NCBI GenBank assembly: GCA_018902385.1 | Contig: JABSSW010000013.1 | Location: 744,001 to 808,000, forward strand | Origin: Physcia stellaris | Taxonomy: Eukaryota; Ascomycota; Lecanoromycetes; Caliciales; Physciaceae | Reading direction: 5' to 3' | DNA: 64,000 nucleotides | Part shown: piece by piece, positions 31,810 through 40,128 of the stretch | Numbering within the stretch: the stretch's first letter is position 1 | How the letters are laid out: each line of letters opens with the position of its first letter | Translations under genes and position numbers: made by a program | The notes under the pieces: model-generated | Seen by the model: the letters and a program-made list of their open reading frames with translations, nothing else | What the model was told of the DNA's origin: nothing | Databases searched by the model: none

Positions 31810-33972
31810 CTAGCGTGATTGACGTGATCCTTGTTGGCTATCCCATTCATCACCAATCCAAACCAGACTCCGCCCCAACCCCTCATAATCGCTCCCTATA
31901 TCCCAAGTTTCCTCCCCATTTTGATCTCTGTGGATAACCGTGTCACAGTCACTGACTTCGAAATCGCTCTCTGTATCCCAACCTTCTTTCACACTTGGGT
32001 CCCTGTGGATCGACGTGTCACAGTCGCCGACTTCGATCCAAAGACTTTCATCGTCGCTCAAATCATTTGCCCTCTCACCACTGAAGAGGTCGTTTCCAGC
32101 CGCGTTCTCTTCCTCTGTGTTAGTCAGGCAGGAATAGTCAGCTTCCTTGACATCCGCCGTCGACATAAAAGCCTCATCGACTTCCGCATCCGTGTCCTGC
32201 TCACGGATGCAAGGAGCTTCCACAGCCGACTCTGTCTCATCGATGTCGCTCCAAGCATTTGCCATGTGCTGCTTGCATTTAAAGTACCAGCTCGAATCGT
32301 CGCATGCCCATGTCATCAGATTCGGTGAACAAGGCATGCTACAGCCTGAAAGTCCCTCAGTCCACTTTGACCAACTCCAGCTACTATCTGTACATCTCCA
32401 ACTATCTGCAGCAACTTCGTCAGTCGCGGCCTCGTCCCATCCTATGGAGTCAACGGAAGCTCTGTCAAGTTGCTCGGTCCCTATATTCGAGCTCCAGTCG
32501 CTCGCTGTAGCGCTTTCATCGCTCGTTGTATGGCCCCAGTCGTTTTCTGTAGAGCTCCAGTCTTTCGCTGTAGAGATCCAGTCATTCCCTCTATCAGTCT
32601 GACTACTCCACGAATATGACTCTGCGTCATTCGTGGTCACTATCGTGTTATTGACGGAAGCTACTTCATCCCATGTGGTGTTTTCTTTGAATGTCCATTC
32701 TTGCTGCCCGCTTCCGTGTACCCAGCAGCCTGAACCTCCGTCGCAGTCCCAACACGTGCAGGGCTTATCCTTCCCTGTGTCTTCTTCCTCTTTGGCGGCG
32801 ACCCACGTTGTGCTGTTTTCCAATATGGATCCATTCACATTCACCCCATCGTTCCAAAGTCCTTCTTTCAGATTACTGTCATAATTCTTGCACCGCCTAT
32901 TCTGTGTACAGTGCCAACATACACAGCACCATTCAGAGCGTTCATGTTCTTCGACAATAGCTTTATCCGGAGTGCCGCTATCATCCCAGGTTCCTACTTT
33001 GTGTAGCTGCTCTGGCTTCCAGCCCCAGGTATCGACGACGGTCGGAATTACGGTGCTGTTATCGTCCCAGATTCCTGCGTTCTGTTGCTGGGAATCTGGC
33101 CCCGATATCCAGGCATCGGGTGAGGCTGCAGATACCATGCCGCCATTAGCCCAGGCCCCTACTTCTTGCGGCTGGAGATCTGGTTTCAAAGCCCAACTTT
33201 CTTCCTCGCACTCTTGCTTTGAAGTTGGTGCAGCTGACATTGAGTCCCAGTCTTCAAATGCTCCAGCTGCCGCCGCTGCAGAGGTCGCACTCCAATGATC
33301 TCCTAAATCTCCACCTGCTCCATCATGCCAGACAGATGCTTCTTCTGCGTCATCATCAATGATAGCTTCTTCTCCCACAGAGGCTGAATACCAACCTGCT
33401 GTTACGTCTGTCTCTTCATCGTCTTTTCTTTCGAAGCCTTGATCCATATTTTGCTTTACAGGCGCCAAAGAGTCTTCAATAGCCTGATCAGATTCTTTTT
33501 CCACCACACTCGGGACAGCATATGTGCCTCGCTGTCTTCCGTCCTTGCCTTCTACCCCATCACAGATCTCCGCCCCCTCCCTCACATGCTCCCAAACCCT
33601 CTTCCCACCCCGCGCTTCCCTCTCAAGCAGCTCATGCTTCCGTTTCCATAACTCTCTCATATGATGCTCAAATCGACGCTCCGCAATCCATCCCCTAAGC
33701 CACTCGCGCTGGGTCTCAATCCATTCGCGCTGAGCGCATTGGCGCTCTAGGAGTACCTCAGCGCCGTGCTTCAATTTGTGGTACACGAGTGTTTGTACCG
33801 CGGTGGGGCTATCTAGTTTCTGGTAGTTGGAATGGAGCTTCTTTTGGAAGGATTTGGTACGGCGGATGGAGAAGAAGAGGCGGGAGGAGGCGGTGAAGAG
33901 GATTGTGGATAGTTCTTCTGAGGGGGTGTGAGGAGGGGGTGAGGAGGGGGGACGGGAGAGGAGGCTGCCCAT
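31810..33972 (-). CDS. Trp-rich acidic protein with N-myristoylation motif
   Basis: Single exon. The start at 33972 gives MGSLLSRPPSS, a fit to the N-myristoylation consensus (Gly2, Ser6); an in-frame Met at 34062 is less likely. It encodes 720 residues. The first 170 are basic and helical (RRTKSFQKKLHSNYQKLD, RQCAQREWIETQREWLRGW). The rest is acidic and disordered, with about 50 tryptophans, mostly isolated and followed by small or acidic residues (GTWDDSG, GIWDDN, GLWNDG, TWDEV, DWSST, GWDEA), a spacing reminiscent of Argonaute-hook (GW/WG) proteins. Cys-rich patches interrupt it (CCVCWHCTQNRRC, CTCWDCDGGSGCW). Near the end a roughly 25-residue unit is repeated (DCDTSIHRD and DCDTVIHRD, each followed by W and SDFE/SDYE). 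I recognise no family; AGO binding is inference only. Confidence 0.7.
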   Translation of the reverse strand: MGSLLSRPPSSPPPHTPSEELSTILFTASSRLFFSIRRTKSFQKKLHSNYQKLDSPTAVQTLVYHKLKHGAEVLLERQCAQREWIETQREWLRGWIAERRFEHHMRELWKRKHELLEREARGGKRVWEHVREGAEICDGVEGKDGRQRGTYAVPSVVEKESDQAIEDSLAPVKQNMDQGFERKDDEETDVTAGWYSASVGEEAIIDDDAEEASVWHDGAGGDLGDHWSATSAAAAAGAFEDWDSMSAAPTSKQECEEESWALKPDLQPQEVGAWANGGMVSAASPDAWISGPDSQQQNAGIWDDNSTVIPTVVDTWGWKPEQLHKVGTWDDSGTPDKAIVEEHERSEWCCVCWHCTQNRRCKNYDSNLKEGLWNDGVNVNGSILENSTTWVAAKEEEDTGKDKPCTCWDCDGGSGCWVHGSGQQEWTFKENTTWDEVASVNNTIVTTNDAESYSWSSQTDRGNDWISTAKDWSSTENDWGHTTSDESATASDWSSNIGTEQLDRASVDSIGWDEAATDEVAADSWRCTDSSWSWSKWTEGLSGCSMPCSPNLMTWACDDSSWYFKCKQHMANAWSDIDETESAVEAPCIREQDTDAEVDEAFMSTADVKEADYSCLTNTEEENAAGNDLFSGERANDLSDDESLWIEVGDCDTSIHRDPSVKEGWDTESDFEVSDCDTVIHRDQNGEETWDIGSDYEGLGRSLVWIGDEWDSQQGSRQSR

Positions 33973-34893
33973 TGTTCGTTTTGGGATGATGGTTCGGGAT
34001 GTATAGGGGGTTTTGGGATGGAGGTTCGTTGGTGTGGATGATGTGTGGAGGCGAGATTGCAAGAGATGATTACTTAATTATTTGGTGGAATCGAGAAAGG
34101 GAAAGAGAGAGATATTTGAGGAGGAAAAAAGATCGATGGAAAGCATGAGATATTTTATCTGTGAGAAAATGAGAGTGATTTTTTTTTTTTAATATTTGGT
34201 TCCGGTGAGTCATGCCTACAGCCCAACGAAATATTCTCAACATGTCTCTTTTAGCACACTTTCAAAGCCCAGTTTGAAGTATAATTTCCACGGCGGCCTT
34301 AACGTTTATCTATACGTTAAACAACTCGAGACCCGCGGATAACCTTCAAGCCCCTACCCCTTTATTTCTCCTTCTCAACCTTTCGCATATCCAGTGTCTT
34401 GCCATTACGGTAAATCAATGTTACTATCTCTAGCTCCTCAGAACGCTTATTTTGATTGTAGGTAAATGATCATTTTGCTTGTCTATAAGGCCTCAAAAAA
34501 ATATTAGTAGAAATCACTATTGCGCAGAGACTTTACCAATTATCCCCTTGATCTACTGTTAGAAAATCCAGAACACTGGACAAAATAGTACACCCTCAGC
34601 CTCCGCCCATGCTAGATGATACTCGCCAGAGAATGTTTCGTTGTATTATGAGCCGTCGCAATAGTCGATCCAGTAATGATGCTAACAATCATACAGGCAG
34701 ACCAATCGGAAAAAGGGGTATGCGATATTTTCTCCTTTCCGCGCAAGACGATCTATGCAACCAGCAGTAACAACCAGAGCATTGAGACATCACATCAGAT
34801 ACTCCGCAATCAGTCCCCCAGCCTTCAACCTCAAGAAAAGGCACACCTCCGAGAAAATCCAAAGCACCAATCCAAAAACCAACACAAAAGAAA
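33973..34893. other. Upstream region of the Trp-rich gene
   Basis: 0.9 kb between divergently placed genes. Contains purine-rich and A/T-run sequence near 34090-34200, plausible promoter material for the Trp-rich gene, and no supported coding frame. Confidence 0.4.
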
Positions 34894-35545
34894 ATGCGCT
34901 GGACGTCCGTTCTCCTCCTAGCAATCCATTTCACTCCCCTCGCCACACCCACTCCTCTACCCCCACTCCACTCCCAACATGACCCTCAATCCCCCATCCC
35001 TCCACCACCTCCCGCACCACCCCCACCCCCCAACACCCCATCCCACCCCTCCCACCCCTCACCTTCCTCGGCATAACATGCTACCACCTCCTCCCCACGC
35101 GCGTAACGCTACAAACCTGCCAACCGCTCTTCGCCGCCCTCGTCCAAGCCCACGCCCTACCCGATCCGCAACGGGTGGGTGTTCCAAAGCGTGCGTGATC
35201 CGGATCGAGTCGTCGGCGCGCGAGGATCGTGGGAAGAGTGTCAGGGTGTCGATGAGTCAGGTTGTGCTACTGGCGATGGAGGTTTTGGAGGCTTGTCGCG
35301 GGGTGGGGAGTGGAGGCGCGAATGGGTTTGAGGGGGTGGAGGTTGGTTGTTATGGGGGATCGGAGGGGGAGGAAGGGGAGGGTGAGGGAGAGAACGGGGG
35401 AGGGGGAGGGGGAAGGGGGAGGGAGGTGGTAGGGGTTAGGAGGGGGTTTCGGAGGGAGGCTGATGGATGGAGGAGGAGGAGATGGATTGCTTTTGGGGTG
35501 ATGGGTTTAAAGTGGGACGCGATCCCGGATGCTGGGTATTATTAG
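34894..35545 (+). pseudogene. Small secreted-protein gene, frame-broken
   Basis: Starts with a good signal peptide (MRWTSVLLLAIHFTPLATPT) and a Pro-rich stretch. Protein-like sequence then changes frame repeatedly: TFLGITCYHLLPTRVTLQTC with PLFAALVQAHALPDP in one, IRNGWVFQSVRDPDRVVG in another, and VRVSMSQVVLLAMEVLEACR in a third. The order (Cys-containing strand, Trp-Val-Phe strand, SMSQVVxxAMEVLEAC helix) resembles small secreted fungal proteins. No GT dinucleotide exists in the C-rich part, so introns cannot explain the first shift. The C-rich half turns into a G-rich half at about 35165. Either a decayed gene or a sequence poorly assembled because of its composition. Confidence 0.45.
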
Positions 35546-36321
35546 AATCTTGAGACGGTAGCTTGGGGCGCTGAGTTCGACCCCAACGCTTGTGCTGATA
35601 TATTTCAGTAGAAGTGAGAGTCTGGAAAGGCAATGAATGCACTTGATGGCAAAGAACGTATCCTGCTTCGGAGCTTGAAAATTAGTAGCCGGATTGTTAT
35701 AAGGGAATGGTGGGTGTTGAAGATCCTATAGATGAACCTTAAGATCGCTGTGAGATTGTCATCAAATTCGAGAAATTGTAGTTCATGATTGGATAAACTT
35801 GCGATATCAAGGTACGTACTGGATCTCTACGAGAGATCCTTCTTAAGCGGCCGGTGTTATGATGACATCTTAATTCAAGGGTGCTTGTATAGTTATACAG
35901 CCTTTCAGCCCGACACCAAGACCCTGTTTAATCCCGCTTCTACACCACCAATGTCGATTCCTCCAATTCACATCCGCCGGCCCCGTCTTCAAACGAAATG
36001 GCCCGAAATATTTGTCTTAAGTATTTCTGTTTCACATCCGCTATTGGTACATCCGCTATCGGTACATCCCTCCTTTCTCCCATCTTCCATACTTTTGCGA
36101 ATGCAAAGTACGATATCAAAGCAGCTACCATAGTCTGAGTACAAACACAGCTATGAATCCGACGAGGCATCACCGTCGGATCAACAGTGCATGAGTGAAA
36201 CTAGAAGTTCATGCACGCTGCGTTTTAGACCATGAAGCAAATCCGAACGAGTCTCTCCTGTTAAGGGTTACATACAATGCGTAGATGGTAACTTTTTATG
36301 TACATAGACAATCCAGCTTAC
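35546..36321. other. Intergenic region, nothing recognised
   Basis: 0.8 kb between the broken secreted-protein gene and the 3' end of the carnitine acetyltransferase gene. A short direct repeat, (CATCCGCTAT)-like, occurs near 36030-36065; no coding frame is supported. Confidence 0.35.
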
Positions 36322-38420
36322 TCATAACTTCGCCTTCGGCCCTTCCACAGTTGGCAGCAACAAGTCTCGAATATCGTTCGCCGCTTCATTGAGCCAGAAG
36401 CTCATACGCTCGCTGCCGAGACCTTTACTAACAATATTGAATTGGATACTGTGAATGCGTTAGCGATTGCCGAGGCCAGGAGCCAATACTGCAAAGAAAT
36501 GAAGGGAATCCATCACACTCACTTGTTCTCGTTAATCATGTACGCAATCCCCCACCCCTCATCCACAACCTGACTCCAACCATATCCATTGAAATACTCA
36601 CTACTCAGCTGACTGGTACTCAGATACCAAGTCCCACTGTAGGCGTAAGCCCTATCCTTGAATATCTCTGGTAGCTCTTCCCCCTCCTTAAGACATTTCT
36701 TCAGCCCGAATAGATGTCTATCAACACCTCTCCCATCACTCGCGTCGCTGATATACTGAACATGCGCATCCACCGCAGCACGGAACGCCTTTACGCATGC
36801 CTCAGGCGGAACGTCCGGATCAGCCATAGCGTTGACGAAAGCGACACTTTCTGTCGAGACGGAGCGGCAAGTTTCGGTTCGGCCTTGTTGGAAACGGCGG
36901 GTGGCGGCAGATTCGTAGGTCGGCCTGGAGATGCCGTACATTTTATGGTAAGCAAGCTGGATGATCATTTGGACGTAGGCATCTGGTGAGCATTTAAATT
37001 TCTTAATCAGGCCTTTGCCGTAGCCTTGATAGGCCTGGACCTTGAGATCGTGCTGGCCGATAACGAGGTCGAAATCTGCAGAAGCGCGGTGTATTTCCTT
37101 CTTGACTGCGTCGTTGATGTGGAAGTTCAGGGCTGTGGACTCAGGGAGGTCAGAGCGGATGGTCGAGTCTGAAAGGTCAAGTTTGTTGGTGAAGATTAGC
37201 ATGTTAGCGTAGTCGTTTAGGCGATGCGTGGGCGTGCCGTCCATCATGCTGTGTTCGCCCATGAAGCCTGAGGTGCCATTGTCGTTAATCACAAACTGAA
37301 GGGGCTTGTCGAACCAGCGGTTGCTGCCGTCACCATGCCAGTACTGGTGAGCGCGTTCTTCGAGGGTCACGGGGGCAGCATCGTCGAGGCAGACGAGGAA
37401 GGAGCTGGCTTCGATAGCCTGGAGGGGGGCAGCATTGGATGGATGAGCAGAGAGGAGGGCAGAGCGGGCAGATGTCCAAATATCTCGATTTTCTGTGGTG
37501 AGAATGCCGACCGCTGGGGCTTTTTGGGCGATTTGATAGATTCGATTGAATTGCTTTTCGAGCTCAGCAGCATTGAGTTGTTGCCCATTTATTTCGTGAT
37601 AGACCTTGAAGAATTGGTTCTTCCTTACCACTACAATATACTTGTGCTCGTTGTGATCGTACTTGACGGGGTGGTCTTTGGGTTGGGAAGGTATCCGGCA
37701 GGCATTGAACATCCATTGGTACGCATCCATACTGATTGGTAGCTTTTTCATGTACTCTGGCTCCAATGTCCCATGATCGACGTCTTTCTTGAATTGTAAG
37801 ACAGCGCTGGTCAAGGCCGCCGCTCGCTTCGCAGGATTCCGCCGCCTTCTATCATCTCGATGCGAGTAGAAGTAGCTAACGTACGGGACAACTGGGTCTC
37901 TGTATGCGAGGTATGCAGCATCATTCCACCACTCATGTATCCAGTTCTTGTGTTTTGGGTCATCACGACGGGCTATGAGTCGTTTCTGCAGCTCAAGACC
38001 AATACTTCCATGTTTCGTAAAAGCTTCTACGGCTTTTCGTGTGGCTGTGAACTTCGAGTCGTTCAAAATCGGCTTGACAGATTTGAGGTAGCGTTTGGAT
38101 GTCTCTTCGAGCGACGGTACTGGCAGACGAGGCAGCGATTCCTCAAAGCGCAGCATTGGGCCTTTGGAGGCATCTTCTCGGTATCCTGCGCCAATGTCAG
38201 TTTATGGGAGGGGCTTGATTCGGATGAGAGGAGACTAGTCCAACCTTCCGGTAGCGCACTTGACGCCTTTCGCACTGAGGCCTGCGCCATCGCGAGAGCC
38301 TATAAGACGGTCTTAGTGGGCAGCTTTATTATGCGGTTCCCATGGAAGTACCTTGAACGGTTGGGTTATAGTCGTACGTGCGGGAACTGCTGAGCGACCT
38401 CTTGCCAGGACATAGAACAT
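36322..38420 (-). CDS. CAT2: Carnitine O-acetyltransferase (CAT2/AcuJ type)
   Basis: Transfers acetyl groups between CoA and carnitine so that acetyl units can move between peroxisomes, cytosol and mitochondria. Exons 38420-38352, 38299-38245, 38185-36523 and 36448-36322 are in phase, 637 residues. The choline/carnitine acyltransferase domain is complete: LPRLPVPSLEETSKRYL, FKVYHEINGQQLNA, GTSGFMGEHSMMDGTPTHR (catalytic His in HSMMDG), GRTETCRSVSTES and GLGSERMSFWLNEA. Exon 1 encodes a basic, Ser/Ala-rich presequence (MFYVLARGRSAVPARTTI) that looks mitochondrial. An in-frame Met at 38290 (MAQASVRK) could start a form without it. The last residues, PKAKL, end in a PTS1 peroxisomal signal (AKL). 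The donor of intron 2 (GTTGGA) is weak. Confidence 0.92.
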
Positions 38421-38812
38421 TCCGAAGCGCTCAAGGGGCGTCCTTTCTTTTCAATGCGTCTGACTGGAAGAGAGTGCATGTGCGTCAAGGGGGAGAAGCC
38501 TCGGGAAATGTGTCAGTCTTATATTACACGCTGCGCCTTCATCAATGGCCAGGAGATGCACAGAACAGGTGACGTGCCAAGTCCATCATGCCGAGGTAAA
38601 AGGCCAAAAGGACGCTAGACCTAATGAGGGCCTGACGCCGCAACACTCCAGAGGCAGGAAATCCGTCATGAGTTCGGACGAACATATTGATCAGGTGCCC
38701 TGCAATTTAAACAATCAAACTGAGAGCACGAGAAGCTCTAATTAGTTATTACTGTAGTAGCATTCTGCTTTTCCGACACCAGCAATAATTTTATGTATGC
38801 AACATCAGGGTA
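38421..38812. promoter_or_regulatory. CAT2 promoter region and EAF7 3' flank
   Basis: 392 bases between the CAT2 start and the EAF7 stop, both genes on the minus strand. No recognisable acetate-regulator (FacB-like) or TATA motif could be assigned by eye. Confidence 0.4.
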
Positions 38813-39801
38813 TCACCGCTTCCGCACGCTTCTCCTCCGGTTGGCCTTGCTTCCCAAAGCTTTAGATCCACCTTTCGCGGTAGCCTTTGGAGTGGCCTTC
38901 TCCTCCTCCTCTTTGCCATCATCATCTTCCCCTTGATCATCTTTCTTAGCTTCTTGTTTCCCCCTGCCCGAGCGACCCCTGACCGTGATCGGTATTGACA
39001 CTTCCTTTAGTTGTGATCCGCCTCTTGGCCTTTTCCTTGTGCCCCTTACTGAACCTTTCCCTGGAGTCGATGCAGCGGAGGATTTGAGATCTAGGAAAAT
39101 TCAGCCAGTGTCAATGTCAATGGGTCGACGCTTACCCTCGGTGTCGTCAACAGTGCTTTGTCTTCTCGTATCTGGTGCACTTCCGCTTTCTTCTCCCTGA
39201 TATAGGGCTGGTGGTGACTGTGAACCTTCCGGAGCTTCCCGTCTTGCGATCATGTCGTCGCCAAAGTCATCTTCTGGCAGAGCGAAGCTGTAGAACGGTT
39301 CCGATGAAGGGTCTTTCTCGTCGACGTTGGTGTTGCCCACATCATTCTCCTACGCACGTCAGATATGGTGCCAGTAGTAAAGCCAAGGCGCTGAATAGTC
39401 GTACCCGCTCATCTAAGGCTTCAAGGTTGTAGAGGCCGTTGAGCTTTTCCCAAATCCCCGGTATTCTCGTGTGATCGTCTTTCGCTGAAGTGTAACCGTG
39501 ATTTCGAAGGTTCTCGGATATTGCGACCATGCGGAAGTGTTTGTGCATTCCTAGATAAGACTCAGCCATGATTGCACGTCTCAACTACAATTTAGGTGTT
39601 GAAGTACGAAAACAGACCTACAGGCTTCCATCGAATCATGCTCTTGAACAGGGACGTCTCTTGCTCGTCGGTCCAGAGATCTATGACAGAGTAATTCTTG
39701 CCTGGATCGATGTTCATCGGCTCCGGGGCCTCCTCAATGGCATGTTCGACGGCATTTTCTGGGGTTGGTGCTGCCTTTCGAGCTTTCTTCCTAGGCGGCA
39801 T
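38813..39801 (-). CDS. EAF7: Eaf7, NuA4 histone acetyltransferase subunit
   Basis: Eaf7 (MRGBP family) belongs to the NuA4 histone H4/H2A acetyltransferase and the TINTIN module. Exons 39801-39618, 39550-39405, 39349-39136 and 39090-38813 are in phase, 273 residues. The conserved core spans introns 1 and 2: WTDEQETSLFKSMIRWKPV, then GMHKHFRMVAISENLRNHGY, IPGIWEKLNGLYNLEALDER. The C-terminus is acidic (FALPEDDFGDD), then strongly basic (GTRKRPRGGSQ, KANRRRSVRKR), as in other fungal Eaf7 proteins. The donor of intron 1 (GTCTGT) is atypical, but only that choice gives KPVGMHKHFR in frame. It is divergent from the GCP gene. Confidence 0.9.
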
Positions 39802-40128
39802 TGCGGCTTTGATGTACTGCAGTCAATGATAACGTGCGCAGGGTTTGTCGCATCCTGTTCTTCTTGAATGATGCTGTCAGTTGTAAGTGACATCAATGCC
39901 CAAGGACCATCACACGAAAAGAAATGGTCGAACAGTCAACACCGGCTCATGCCGGCCAATGGCGGCCCATTTATTCCGTGCGGTACCTGGTAGGGCTGCG
40001 CTAGCCAAAGTCTTGGCACCACAGGGGTACGCGTCAGCCTCGACGCGCGACGGAATCGATGAATTCTATTGTTTACACGTCAGGATGGAGTTTACCCTAT
40101 ATACTCAAATCCAATGAATGAGATATAG
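39802..40128. promoter_or_regulatory. Divergent promoter EAF7 / GCP gene
   Basis: 327 bases between two divergent housekeeping start codons, presumably a shared bidirectional promoter. No motif recognised. Confidence 0.5.

Noticed and set aside
34979-35545. 188-residue plus-strand protein
   Set aside because: It mixes low-complexity Pro/His with Gly/Arg-rich sequence; protein-like segments change frame, so the locus is listed as a broken secreted-protein gene instead.
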